Part shown: piece after piece, positions 22,728 through 34,855 of the stretch
Position numbering within the stretch: the stretch's first letter is position 1
Layout of the letters: each line of letters begins with the position of its first letter
Origin: Letharia columbiana
Lineage: Eukaryota > Ascomycota > Lecanoromycetes > Lecanorales > Parmeliaceae
Direction of reading: 5' to 3'
NCBI RefSeq assembly: GCF_014066305.1
Contig: NW_023501095.1
Location: 117,001-181,000 of the forward strand
Length of the DNA: 64,000 nucleotides
The notes under the pieces: model-generated
What the model was told of the DNA's origin: nothing
The model's input: only the letters and a program-made list of their open reading frames with translations
Database searches by the model: none
Program-made: the position numbers and the translations under genes

Positions 22728-23423
22728 AGCAACAACAGAGGGCCCGAAGTACCGGATCGATGTCTTGATAGTCCCCGTGCGTGCAGTGAGCAAATGATAG
22801 AGCTGAGAGAAGCTGCAGATGTTGAACTTGATCTCACGATGTGCTGACAACTGCTGGTTGATGCCAAAGGTGATGAGCTCGAAGGTGATAGAAAGGAAAG
22901 GAAAGCGCACAATGTGCGACGGAAGGGTTCGGAGGTCGTCATGGTTGTGTGTTGACCTCGCGGTCACGACGCGTTGTGTCAATAAAGAGACTGGTAGGGA
23001 GCTATGGAAAGAACCACGACAATTGTCTGGACTTTACAGCCCACATCAAACCTATGGTCTTTCTTCTATGCTTCTTCACACTGCGTTCTCATTATAGGAA
23101 GCCTCAAATCCCCCCACAATGGACATAATCCACAGCAGTAGTCTCACCTCAAAGGACAACACCTTGCCAGTCCTCTCCCTTGATGTTGCAACCATGTGGT
23201 CTCTCCAATTCAATTGATAGTCAACCATTTGAAGCTGTCACGATGGGTGAGAGTGGAGGGCGTTGCCTTCACCAGCCGACCTCAACATTTGAATAGTTCG
23301 CCTGCAACCCATGCACGTTATCCAGCGTTCACCTGAAAGTAATATCCGCTTCAAGCTTCAGAGACCTATATACAACACCCTCCTCCCTACCCCAACCGAC
23401 GACTCCTGCACCCCTCTTCACCC
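22728..23423. other. Spacer between the 21-22 kb orphan and KGD4
   Basis: The part nearest 22728-22985 is open in two minus-strand frames and may be 5' untranslated or an unrecognised first exon of the orphan gene. The rest (to 23423) shows no supported gene and holds the KGD4 3' flank. Confidence 0.4.
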
Positions 23424-23950
23424 TCAACTCCCACCCCACCCGGCCCTCAAATTCGCCCCGCCCAACTCAAGCGCCTCGATCTCATCCTCCGTCCACGCCA
23501 TCCGCCCGAACCTCTTCGGCAACTCACTCCGATCCCACACCTCTCCTTTTCCCGCATTCGGCTCCACAGTCCCCAGCTCGTGACCCGAATGTCCTCCGAT
23601 GCCACCGTAGGCATGTGAAGTGTTGATTGAAGAGGGAGGAGGCGATGATGAGGCTGATGTAGACGGTTGGGAAGATGAAGGGCGGTTGTGGCCGCCGAGC
23701 GGGCCGTGCTGCTGTGCTTTGCTGCGGTAGGCCATGAAGCTATCCGGTAAGGAGTGGGAAGGGGAGGCGGGGTGGGGAGCTGGTTCGTTGGCTGGGGCGG
23801 CCGGGGTGATTGTTTCTGAGGTGTGTTACTGTTAGTACAGTGGGATTGAGGAGCGGGAAGGGGACTTGGGGGGGAAGTACTTGGCGGGACACGCTTGCCT
23901 AGGAATTTGATCAGGGGCGTGCGAGCGAGGAGGAGGCGGGTTGGATGCAT
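23424..23950 (-). CDS. KGD4: Alpha-ketoglutarate dehydrogenase subunit 4 (Kgd4/Ymr31/MRPS36 family)
   Basis: Two exons (23950-23881 and 23815-23424, 65-bp intron) give 153 residues. The N terminus MHPTRLLLARTPLIKFLGKR is a basic mitochondrial targeting sequence carrying the family motif PLIKFLGKR. The middle is Pro/Ser/Thr-rich. The C terminus has the conserved SFMAYRSKAQQHGPLGG and RSELPKRFGRMAWTEDEIEALELGGA. Once named as a small ribosomal protein, Kgd4 is now known to tether the E3 lipoamide dehydrogenase to the 2-oxoglutarate dehydrogenase core in mitochondria. It sits head to head with MED18, about 380 bp between start codons. Its partner enzyme needs lipoate, which the AIM22 gene product 3 kb away would handle. 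Confidence 0.9.
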
Positions 23951-24332
23951 GGTGGTGGTGGATGAGGTCTTGAGAGGGCGAGGTCGAATAGAGCTTGGAT
24001 GCGGAGAGGTTGATGCCAAGACTTGAGAGCTCCGCTGCGGGGTGTTGATGCGAACACAAGGACCTCCCTCATCCACATTCCTTCAACGAATGTGTGATCA
24101 ATCCTCGTCATGATAGCGAGCTCTTCATGATGTCTTCATATCCTTTGCTAAAGAGCATGCAGTGGACCCAGCATCGAGCCGTCTCAAGGGTTTAACACCC
24201 ACGATATTTATCATTCCCTGACCGAAGATTACAACCCATCGTGCCAACGTGACATGGAACTACACTCTCTACCTTGAACACTCCCACATAACTTCTCCAC
24301 TCCCCCTAACTTCCACCGTCAAACCGCCCACG

Positions 24333-25171
24333 ATGCACGAACTCCTCCTCTTCGGCACCGTCCCCGCCTCGCGGCACACCCAGCTCCTCAACATCCTCTC
24401 CGGCATCTCCTCCATGCAACCCTCGCCCATCCACTCGGAAAAACACCTCGTTTTCAAGCCCAACCGCCCGCCCGGATCGGTTGGGTCTTTGAAAGTCGGC
24501 GGGGCGCAGGACGTGAATGTGCAGAAGAGTCAGATGCAGGCGCATACGTTGGGGGATTTGTTTTACATGCAAATGGTTGCTGAGGTATGTGGACGTCCGA
24601 TGGTTTAGGGATTTGGGGGGGTGGAGGGGCTGATGGTTGCTGCAGGTGGATGGGAGAGAGAAGGGCGAAGGGGAGGAACGATGGGTTCTACAGTTCAGGG
24701 ATTTGCCAGAGGTTGCGAGGCAGAGAACTGTGACTTCAAGACTTATTGCGGATGTTCGAATTACGTCTGGCGATCCGATGGAATTCATGAAAGCGCTGGA
24801 CTACTCGTACGTGCCGCTCGCTTCCTCGGCATGTGAGACTCTTTACTGATTGTTACCCCAGGCATGTCTCAACCTACACTATCTCAGGCCATAGGTTCAC
24901 CCATCACTCAGCTTCTCTCCTCCTCTATCGCGTCACTCTTCCGGCAGATGCCCTTAAAACTGACTCGACAAGCGGCGGTCTGCCCCAAGCACGCCTACTT
25001 GACCCATCAGGAACATACATATTGCAAGCCTCAGTGCGGGTTCAAGATGGTTCAAAGGTGGAAACAATGACAAAAGGTGTGAATGAGTTGCTTAGCTTGA
25101 AAGAAACCTTGAAAGGCGTCGTGGAGCTAGAGATCGGTGACAGATTGGCCTTAGATACTAGAGTCAGATAA
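24333..25171 (+). CDS. MED18: Mediator complex subunit Med18 (Srb5)
   Basis: Three exons (24333-24584, 24646-24806, 24862-25171) with 61- and 55-bp introns encode 240 residues. Med18 opens with MHELLLFGTVPASRHTQLLNILSGIS, a signature for fungal Med18. It continues with HLVFKPNRP, the strand ERWVLQFRDLPEV, and the closing beta-barrel half with DYSHVSTYTISGHRF (created by the second splice) and VELEIGDRL. In the Mediator head, Med18 binds Med20 and Med8 and contacts RNA polymerase II to promote initiation. Length fits the family. The promoter is shared with KGD4. Confidence 0.95.
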
Positions 25172-25221
25172 TGTCGAGACGACACCTAAAGACACTCAAT
25201 ACTTCTCCAAAATCAGCATCT

Positions 25222-25295
25222 GCTTGTTAGGCGTGCTGCCAGGGAAAGGGGCAGCCACAGTGGTAGAAAGCCCTGGAATGTTGAAAGTATGAGCC
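25222..25295. repeat. Dispersed repeat copy A (related to 49973-50045)
   Basis: About 75 bases including GTGGTAGAAAGCCCTGGAAT match, with scattered differences, a stretch at 49973-50045 in the same orientation. A second short match (TGAGTGCAC) follows in both. On the minus strand both read STF(Q/K)GFLPL(W/Q)LPL, so they may be remnants of a duplicated exon or mobile sequence. Confidence 0.5.
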
Positions 25296-25525
25296 CGATG
25301 TCAGCGGTTGCTGGTCTGTAGAGCACTCTGCTCGGTCTGTTTCTGCACTTCGTTCGGCATACTGTTACCTTTGAGTGCACTAAACTTGGACGATATCCAC
25401 AAGACTGCTATTTTTCTTCTGTGGCTTCGGTTCTCCATCGTTATCAGCTTAGTGATCTACAAGCGCATCAGGGCCCTATCCGCCTCCATTCCGTTGCTAG
25501 TCGCGTCCAGATTCGGTCAACAAAC

Positions 25526-25957
25526 GGGAGGAAAAGACGGCATCGACGTGATCAACTGAGAAATGGCGTTTTCTCTGTGGTTTCGACGGGTGTGGAGTTA
25601 GATTAGTTCATCGATAGAGTTCGCCCGTCATTTCACCAAGCGAACGTCGTCTGCTGCAACAAAAGGCCCGGAATGTGAAGCAAAAGACTGTCCACTTCAG
25701 GCCAGCCGGCTGGGACCCTAACAACTTTGAGGATTCTGAGGCAGCAATGGGAAAGGCGGCATCGACTTGATTAAAAAGGGAACTCCATCTGCTCTGTGGA
25801 TCTTAGTTCATGGATAGAGTTCGTCCGTTATGCTATCAATGCAGAGGGATACGATTATCGTTAGCTGCTACCAAATGCCTGGACTGTGGAGCAAAAGACT
25901 CGGCTTCAGGCCGCCCGGCTGCGACCCCAGCAACCTAGAGGACCCTTGTGCAGTGAG
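25526..25957. repeat. Imperfect tandem duplication, ~215-bp unit, two copies
   Basis: Copy 1 starts near 25526 (GGGAGGAAAAGACGGCATCG) and copy 2 near 25749 (GGGAAAGGCGGCATCG). Shared landmarks include TAGTTCATxGATAGAGTTCG and GCAAAAGACT (25680 and 25891). Offsets range from 211 to 219, so the copies have diverged by small indels. The unit has no coding content. Confidence 0.65.
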
Positions 25958-26230
25958 CTGAGTCCCGACTGTTGAGAGCCTACGCCCAAGGGTCATATTT
26001 GCGTACATAAATTCCATACCAGATTATTCTGCCGACGTCAGATCCGTAGATACGCAGGAACAAATCCCAGCACCACGGTGATGATTTCCTCCAGTCTGCA
26101 CACCACCAGACGTTGCTGGTTCTTAACTGTCAATTCTCAGATCAATGGCCTGCTTCTGAGACGGATTCTTTCTCGATTGTTAAGCTAGCTTACATTGGAA
26201 ATTGATTGGACGCGTGTATTGACATCAATA

Positions 26231-26406
26231 AGGTCCGAAAGAATTTTTTTGCCTGGGAAAATGTTCCAATCTATTTACTAGAATTTTAGAACAGCTTCGT
26301 AGTCAAAACTTTGACAACAAGAAGGTCTGAAGGAAAGCTTTTGCCTGGGACAATGTTTCAATCTACTTATTAGAATTTTAGAACAGCTTCGTAGTCAGAA
26401 CTTTCA
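26231..26406. repeat. Tandem duplication, 92-bp period
   Basis: TTTGCCTGGGA starts near 26249 and again near 26341. Both copies continue with AATGTTYCAATCTA, then a shared block ending AGCTTCGTAGTCARAACTTT. Two units, roughly 90% alike by eye. Confidence 0.75.
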
Positions 26407-28995
26407 TCATAGAGTCGATGATTGTGGAGCTATGGGGATTGATGACCTTACCCTACTTGGTTGGCTTAACGACTCAGGAAAAACCCTCCTAAGTTGTGCT
26501 AGTTTGAAGGCTCCCTCATTTGTCGACAACTTGAAATCGCGCAGCGGACCGTAACCCGCTTGCGGCCTGCATGACCGCTTCGGGTTTCTGCGAATCGAAA
26601 GAGGCGACTCTGCGCAATAATGGTTGGCCTGATCTTAAGCGCTGTCGTTCTGGCTTGTGATGGTCCGACCCCCACACCCGTACCGAACGGGACTAGGTAG
26701 AGGAAGCATCCAGGTTGCATTTGAGGAAGCCCGAAGAGGTCGCCGTGACTTCATCGTGCCTTTGTAGTTGACGGTAGGTAATAGGAGAGGAAGAGGAACA
26801 GAGAGCAGTGAGATGGATACTTTGACCATGTTGAAGTCAGCAAGAGAGAAGGCATGGCTGACGGAGTCGCATCAGCATCGAGGGCTGCCAAAAGCCAGCC
26901 TTTGTAAATCATGATGCGCAAAACTTTTACCTTTGCACCAGCCACACGATGAATTTTGATGTCCTGTTCATAAGTGTTGTTGTTGCTGTTGTGTCGGGCG
27001 ATCTTCGATGCAGAATTAACAAGACTGGCCTTGACATTTATCAAGCCACCGACTTCTTTCGGGTGGTAGCCTGTAGGATGGATCAGACGCTACGCCATCG
27101 CATGCAAGAGAAGCACGCTTTGGGACTTCTGGAAGAGTGGAGCAGTGGCTTAACGGACGTGCAGCCCCGGCGTCTGCGAATGGTGGGGCTTGAGAAACAG
27201 TGGTGCCAGAACGGTGGTGCCAGAACTATGGAGCTAGATCAGTGGCTGCCAACTTTGACTGATATTCGTCTACCTAGCTCAGCATTGCGCTCGAGATATG
27301 CATCCAAATGCATTGCAGCTTGCGATAGGTACGTGATCGGAGAAGCATCTCTTGGGTAGATATTCGGATCAGGGGTAGAGTCGACTGGGTGATGACGATC
27401 TGTTATGATAATTGACTTGGTGCTTCACTACAGGGAAGAGACGGAAACTGCAAAATAATAATTATTCAATTGCTCGGTTGGAGGTCCTCCCCTATCTTAT
27501 AGTTTGCTTTGTAGTCTTGAGACCCTGGAAAGTCAAAAGGCGAGGAAGTCAAGAAAAAGTAATACCGTATGTTGGTGTTTCGACTTTCGACACAAACAAT
27601 TTCTCTTTCTCTCGAAAGAGTTGGAATTTCGAATGCATTATTGCTATGCAGGCGCGGGCAACGTGCATATGTCAAAAATGCATAGCGGCCCATCAGCTTT
27701 TTCCAACGGGGAAGAGAGGCTTAGGCTTTTTAGCCGTGAAGAAAGACGACGCCAAAGGTCAAGGGGGTCCCCAGGGATCAGCAGGGGTATAAAAATCGTG
27801 GGATATTGGCCCCCATAGCGGCCCTCGTAGTTAGAAATTAGCGCCGGAAGCTGGGGTTCTCGGCCCTGTTCCGCCTCTTTAACGCAACATTGGTGAAGAT
27901 GTTGCAACTCTTGCCGTTGACCTTGACCTTGACCTTTCGACTCTGCAACATCGCACTTTCCGTCACACCAATGACCAGTTTGAGTCGCGAAATCTTTTGC
28001 CAATCAATTGCCGCGCCTCACCTCCCTGACACCTAGAGTCAAGCAAGCTCTCGAAAGATCACCTGCCCTCTATTCAGTGCTCCAAGAATGCCCAAGATAC
28101 AAGGAAGGTAGAAGTTGTAGACCTCCTGAATTGTAAACATAAAGAGTCGTCTACCACTCTTGATCAACCAAGATCTGGAGAAGGGCTTCAATCTCTGATG
28201 AAACGACGGAAAGCACGGTCAGAACTCAGAAGGTCCTTCCTCAACTTAGAGTACATAATTCCCATTTCCCACCCTTTGCGTAGTGTACGGGAACTAGGAA
28301 ATCGGGCATGAAAGATGCTGACTCGATCAGCGTTACCCCTGCCCTCCTTATCCCTATGATGCACTACTAGCCCCGAAATTTCCCCAAGTCTACCAAAGAT
28401 CAAAGCAACCTCGACCTCGCTCTTTTCAATCCTGAAGGCTCTTGGCCTCTTCCATCCTCTACCTCCTCGAACATCTCCCCGTCCTCCTTGCTTGAAGTAT
28501 CGCTTGTACCACTACTACTCTCCTTCGCTCCCAGGCACGGCCCTTGCTTATTGGATCCCCTCAGCTTCAAGGACTTTGTGAAGCCATTGCCTCAATTCTA
28601 CAGTAACGAGAGATCTGACCGCTCAATTGCACTCTGCAGCAGCTCCTGTCCTGCCCAAAACAAATACACAATTGCCGAATGGTGGATTGATTGCGGATAA
28701 TTTGACTGGGCTAGGCGCGAACGAAGGGTATGCAAACGTCCCTAGCATTCCTCAGCTTGTTGTCATTCCTTACTCCACAACACACTTCGCTAACATTGGA
28801 TCAAACAGCCCTCTCCATGGTGGGACCACAACAGGGGACGCAAAACATACCCCGCGCTCTCTTCTCCAGACCCAACTTCTTTTGAGTCTTCCGAAAGCGG
28901 TGTCACGTCGATTCTCCAACTCTCGACACCGCCCCGTTTGCTTCGTATGAGTTTGAAAACCCTAGTATGCGGTGAATACAGCCAAATCAAGCAAA

Positions 28996-31900
28996 ATGGA
29001 GAGCTTACCTCGATCGAGCGCCTGCGTCGCGCCCCTCCAGATTGTCAAAGGCACCCCAGAGGTGATGACTCCATCATCACGCACGCCAAACTTTTCGTCA
29101 ACTATGACCAATGGTGTATATTTGCCTCAGAGAACGGGCCAGATCACCCCACCATTGACTCCTCATGATTCTGAAGTGACCTTCGAAAGACACGCTGACT
29201 TTCAAACATACCTGCGCGCTTCCTACGCATATCACCCAGAATGTCATCAGAATCTCACGACGGTCACATTACCACTTAACGGTGGGGATGTAATTCTCGT
29301 ACACTCGGTCCACAGCAATGGATGGGCAGATGGTACTTTACTGGTATCAGGAGCTCGAGGGTGGCTGCCCACCAATTACTGCGAAGGCTATGAGAGCGAA
29401 CCCATCCGCAATCTCATGAAGGCGTTGACCGTCTTTTGGGATTTAATAAAAGGGAGTAGCATTGGGGGATTAGTCGCCTTCCGCAATTCAGACTACGTGC
29501 GCGGGCTGGTTGCCGGTGTGCGCTGCTTACTCGTTCGTCCCATCAGTCCGCATACTCTCTCGTGAAATGGTCATACTAACACGTTTTGCAGGAAAAAACC
29601 AATTGTCTGAGCAGGGAATCCAACCTGATACGGTCTCACGATGTGCTCTTCAAAAATCGAAGGGCACTTCTTGGTGATCTTTCGGCTTTCGTCAAGGTCG
29701 CTGGAGCTCTCAAAACCCTTCTAACTAAATCTGGCGGAGACCTGGGAGTCGAGCTTGACTTGGAAGAAATGCTCTCGAAAGCTTTCAAAATGGTCAATCG
29801 TGCTGTCAAATTCCTAGACATCTGGGAGGAGCACATGCAAAGCGTGGACGCGTCTGTCACTATCGATCACGCTAAGAGCATGCGGGTCCCGCCAACGCCT
29901 CCTGCAGATCACACACAGTTTGCTTTATCAAGGAACAACCAAATTGCTTCGAACGCTCATAACAGACCCACAAGCAGCGAAAACGCCAAGAAGGAGCAAA
30001 ACGGGGTCCGATCGCGGTATGGCCGCTCATCGCAAACATCTGTACGGCCTAGGAGCTCTAATTCCTTTGGACATTTTCACGGATTGGCGAATAGGGAATC
30101 GGCCTCTCACCGCACTTCCTGCACTGTATCCCCAATGTCGCAGAATCTGGCATCAGAGAAGCTATCTGCGTTACACAATGGCTTTATCACCTCCCTTGCC
30201 TACTTTCTTGGCCTGCATATACAGTCAAGGTCATCCGCCGAAATCCGCCTTACTACCGAACAGTCCATCGTCTCATGTCGGGACATGCTGAGACTTGTTG
30301 AGGAAATATGGGAACGTGACCGGAGGCGATCTTTCGCCCTACAGGAAGCACACGATGCCATGTACGACAAGATCGCCGACCTGGCTGATGCTGCGAAAGA
30401 CATCTATAGATCCGAACAATTTGGAGAAGACAGCGATACCCTCGTGTACGCGGCTACTGCATGTATCTGTGCTGCTGGGGAATGCGTCACAGAATCTCAA
30501 CTCGTCGTTGAGCGGATCGGAGATTTTGAAGTCGAATCTTTCGGGCTTGGGATATTAGATTTGGAGGTTGCACGCCCCGCAGAGAATCCCATCCAAGTCA
30601 GTGAAGACCAGCGCGATGTTACCACAAATGGTCGTCTCATACCGCATGAGCCGCTGAGGGAGCCTCCACCTACGCCCCCCAAGCTACCGGATCACGATCG
30701 TCCCGTGACATCGGCCATGTCAGCCACAGCATCGTCTCGCAACTATTCGTTCAACGCAGTGCTGGTGGAATCTACGGACAACTTAGATCGCTCGTCAGAA
30801 CAGAAATTACTGCCTCCTCTGCCTCCTTTCGCGAGCTGTCTCCTGTCTTATGGAGATCAATTTTCGTCGCCACCATCTTCGAATTGTAGCGTTGGGGACA
30901 CGCAGAACAACAATGATGGGCGGACTCGAGAAGACAGTCTTGGAGTCTCAAGCAGCTTTGACAGCAGTACCTATGTCGGCAGCACACGCGACTCGGAACC
31001 AAGCGTTGTTTCGCAAAGCTCAACCCGTGCCACTTCGCCAGACGCCACGTTGGTCACCTCGCTCGAACGTCCGTCTCTTTACAAGCATGAGACCGGCATC
31101 CAGTCTGTCCTCTTTGAAGACGGCGATGAAGATGAGGTCAAACTTTTGGAAACGACCTTCGCCCATGAGCTTGTATACAACAGAGAAGGTCAGATTTCTG
31201 GTGGGACCTTACCTGCGCTGATCGAGCGTCTTACTACCCATGATTCTACGCCCGATGCGACCTTTGTTTCAACCTTTTACTTGACTTTCCGCCTGTTTGC
31301 AACGCCTACCGCGTTTGCACAGGCCCTTATCGACAGGTTTCAATATGTTGGTGAGAGCCCGCATATCGCTGGCCCTGTCCGACTCCGAGTCTACAATGTT
31401 TTCAAAGGCTGGCTCGAATCGCATTGGCGCAACGACTGCGATAGCCTTGCGCTCGAGCTGATCATACCGTTTGCAAAGCGGCAATTACAGATCGTATTGC
31501 CAACAGCTGGAAAACGACTCGCTACCTTGGCTTCGAAAGTCACAGCTGCAGATGGACCCCTCGTTCCGCGATTGATCTCGTCCATTGGCAAGACCAACAC
31601 CTCAATAGCATTATATGTTTCCCCCGATGCGCCCCTACCGGCACCAGTCATTACTAAAAGCCAACTAGCAGCTTTGAAGAACTGGAAGCATGGAGGTGCT
31701 AGCGTCAGCATTCTAGACTTCGATCCGCTCGAATTGGCTCGTCAATTCACCATCAAAGAATCTCAGATTTTTTGCTCCATACTGCCAGAGGAGCTGCTCG
31801 CAACGGAATGGATGAAGAAGTCAGGCTCGATGGCCGTCAATGTGCGCGCTATGTCGAGGCTGTCCACGGACCTGACGAATCTAGTCACCGACTACATTCT

Positions 31901-32627
31901 TCAATTGGAAGATCCTAAGAAGCGAGCTATCGTGATAAAGCAATGGGTCAAGATCGCAAAAAGATTCCTAGAATTGGCCAACTACGACTCGCTGTTTGCC
32001 GTCATCTGCTCACTCGAGTCGTCGACCATACTCCGTCTTAAGCGGACATGGGAAATGGTATCTTCCAAGACAAAAGCCACTTTGGAGCACCTCAAGAGCG
32101 TAGTCGACATATCGAAGAACTACGTGGTCCTTCGACAACGTCTTCAAAACCATGTACCACCTTGCCTTCCGTTTGTTGGTACCTATCTAACAGACCTCAC
32201 TTTTGTCGACATTGGCAATCAAACAACTCGTCAACTCCCCAGCGAAGGGCCCGAGGAAAGTAGATCAGTCATCAACTTTGACAAGCACATGAAGACAGCC
32301 AAGATTATCAGCGAGCTTCAGCGCTTCCAGATCCCATACCGCTTTACCGAGATACCAGAGTTGCAGACCTGGATGCAGGATCAGCTCGTTCGAGTCCGAA
32401 CGTCAGATGAAAGCAGCATGCAAAATCATTACAGACGGTCACTGATACTCGAGCCTCGAGACCAAGTACAATGCAAGCCATCGCCAATGGAATCGCAGGC
32501 TTCATTCTCGTCAACCAAAGACAAGCTCGACAGGGACAAGTTCGAGTTCTTTGGCTTGGGCTGGCCTTATCACTCCAAACACCACTCTAGAGATAAGACT
32601 GTCACTAGACCCACTACACCTTCATAA
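28996..32627 (+). CDS. Ras guanine nucleotide exchange factor (Cdc25 family, SH3-RasGEF_N-RasGEF)
   Basis: Two exons (28996-29532 and 29592-32627, 59-bp intron) give 1190 residues; the junction restores GVRCLLEKTNCLSRES. An SH3 domain lies at ~71-135 (YLRASYAYHPE, NGGDVILVHSVHSNGWADG, RGWLPTNYCEGY). Next are a long Ser-rich linker with proline motifs (PPPTPPKLP), RasGEF_N at ~690-830 (TFVSTFYLTFRLFATPTAF) and the Cdc25 catalytic domain at ~880-1105 (LDFDPLELARQFT, VIKQWVKIAKRFLELANYDS, CLPFVGTYLTDLTF, INFDKHMKTAKII). It would load GTP on Ras at membranes, upstream of adenylate cyclase/PKA or MAPK signalling. ATG 28996 gives a usual N-terminal length. The frame opens 24 bases earlier without ATG, and an extra upstream exon cannot be excluded. 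Confidence 0.95.
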
Positions 32628-33280
32628 TACTCGTTCGTTCATTTCTGCCCCGTCTCTTCCCTCTCACCCACAAACCATATTCAACATCTCGGCGCAAGCG
32701 ACGACTACGAAAAGAGATACCTGTACACGGGCGGCGGCCACAATGCATCAAAAGGTGTTCTTCTCTTCTTGTACCTTGTTCACGTGCATTACTATTAATT
32801 TGTATCACATAACGGTCTGTATCATACCCATTGTACGGACTACGACACAATTTCGTTCCCTCTACAGGCAAGAGGGCCTGGCAACAGGAATCGCAAAAGT
32901 CAGTCTTATTCGATTCGCGCCACAATGAGTGGTTGATGTCTGCAATGTTTGTGTTTGTGTATTGAAGCGCAACTCCTGTGCGCTAATGGATGTTGATGGA
33001 TACCCTTCAAGCGATGGAGAGGTGTTCTGTTGATTGGTAGCTTAGCATGCAATGACAAGATATGGTTTCCAACTCACATTGTAGAGCCATCGTATCTATG
33101 ACTATGTATCCATTCAAATACCCGTCTACCTTTGAAGTACGGAGACCGCAGCAAAAATGTACGCGCAGCCGACTCGCAGACGAAAGTCTCATTCTCACGT
33201 AGTCTCATAGGGCTGAGAATATCATCGAGTCAACCGAGCCCTTCTTCCACCACCACTTTACGCCCATTTCCCTACTAATA
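32628..33280. other. Spacer between the RasGEF gene and MRPL40
   Basis: 3' flank of one gene and promoter of the next. No coding sequence was recognised on either strand. Confidence 0.5.
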
Positions 33281-34855
33281 ATGCGTCCCTTTAGACGGCC
33301 CCCCGCCCACCTTCCCCACTGCTCTCAATGCCTTCACCGTTCCATCAGCACCACCGCCACCGCAACCCGCAAGCGCCGTAAAGCCCGCGCTGCCCAGAAA
33401 ACCATAGACCACGACCTGCAACAGCGCGCCTCGATCCTGCGCACGCGCATTCGCGAAGCCCGTGTCGCACGCCGGGAAGATTGGATACTTGGCCCCTTAG
33501 CGCCCAGGAGAGAATCAGGGGCAATGGAGTATGGGACTGTGTCGTCACGGGAGTTGAAGGGGGTGAAAGGGGGGTTGGCAAGAGGGCTCCTGACGCAGAG
33601 GGGACGGGGAGGGATCACCGCTGCTGGTAAGAGGGGGAGCAAGGGGAAAGGGGTGGGTATGAGTTGGAAGGAGAGCTTGATTTATGAGGGGGATAGGGTG
33701 GCTATTCTGTCGGACACGGGGCCGGAGAGTAGGGACAAGTGGAAGATTGGGACGGTGACGAGCGTGAGGGAGAAGGAAAGGGAGGTTATAGTGAAGGGTT
33801 TGAATAAGGTACGTGCATTCACATGGTGTTGACTTTTTCGCATTTGAATTGGTCATGGTTATCGCCGCTTGCTTCTGGCTGCGGCTGCGTGGGTTTGATG
33901 TGATGACGTCTCTAGTGCTTTGACATCTACGTACGATGAGAGTTCTTACCTAACAATCAGTTTATAGGTGGACTTAAATGTGCTCGCCGACGGTAAACCT
34001 GCCATAAAGTCCAAGCGCCTCCCCATCCCCCTCTCCTCCGTCCGCCTCGTCCACAACCTTCCCGACCCATACACGCGCATCGACACCGACAAAATAATCT
34101 CACGCCTCATCCCTCTTCCCAATGAAAAGAAAGCCGAAATTCGAGAAGAATTCAAAGCTGGGGAAATTGACCTGGAAGAGATGAAGACCAGAATGGGAGG
34201 GCGCGCGATACCTGGCAGCAAGGAAGTCTACGGGGATTGGGTCGTGATACCTCTGCCGAAAGCAAGGAGGAACAAGAAGGTGGAGACCAAGGAGCACGAC
34301 AGCGACACCGTACGCTTCGAAGTCGAAGAAAAAACCTGGACACCCACCCTCCTCCGCACCCCGATGCCCGGCGGCGTAATCGACGAGCTCCGCAACAAGT
34401 ACTCCCGCTTCCGCACCCGCCACGATGCCGGCTACCAACTCGCGCTCGACAACCGCGCGCGGCGCAAGGCCGAATACAAAGCGTGGGCCGAAAGCGGAGG
34501 AGGCATGTTAATGACGCCTGCAAAGGAGGCGAGACAGATGGAGAGGGAGAAGTTGAAGGAGAAAGGGGAGCCGACACTGGAGAAGGAGTTGTTGGAGAGG
34601 ATCGGGGAGGTGATGGCGAAACACGGGGTTGAGATGACGGGGAAGAGGAGGAGGGGGATGGAGAAGAATTTGAGAGGGGAGAGGGTTGTGAAGTGGGGGT
34701 CTGATGTGGAGATTCCTGGGGAGAAAAAGGCAGAGCGGGCTGTGCTGGAGGAAGAGGAGGATGAGGATGACGAGGAGTGGGAAGAGGAGGAGGACGAGGT
34801 GGGAGATGCGGTAATCGAGGAGGATAAGACGAGTGAAAAGCGGCCTACGTTGTAA
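33281..34855 (+). CDS. MRPL40: Mitochondrial large ribosomal subunit protein uL24m (Mrpl40)
   Basis: Two exons (33281-33808 and 33968-34855, 159-bp intron) give 471 residues. The N terminus is rich in Arg, Thr and Ser without acidic residues (STTATATRKRRKARAAQK), as expected of a mitochondrial presequence. A KOW motif lies at ~133-176 (IYEGDRVAILSDTGPESRDKWKIGTV, EVIVKGLNKV, split by the intron). The second exon continues with the fungal-specific part (PIPLSSVRLVHNLPDP, YGDWVVIPLPKARR, WTPTLLRTPMPGGVIDELRNKYSRFRTRHD) and an acidic tail (EEEEDEDDEEWEEEEDEVGD). Bacterial uL24 is ~100 residues and binds near the peptide exit of the large subunit; fungal mitochondrial forms carry long extensions as here. 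Confidence 0.92.

Larger units (their letters stand above)
25172..28995. other. Gene-poor 3.8-kb region
   Basis: No gene can be supported. It contains two local duplications (listed separately) and a short segment related to one near 50.0 kb. A 64-codon minus-strand frame with ATG at 26829 begins with a hydrophobic leader-like stretch (SISLLSVPLPLLLP) but has no other support. The last ~400 bases are the likely promoter or an untranslated leader of the RasGEF gene. Confidence 0.45.

Noticed and set aside
26635..26829. Possible small secreted protein with hydrophobic leader
   Set aside because: Only 64 codons, no cysteine pattern, no clear exon structure; the leader alone is weak evidence.
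27120..27230. Possible tRNA-like sequence
   Set aside because: No complete set of arms, T-loop consensus or pol III box pair could be found.
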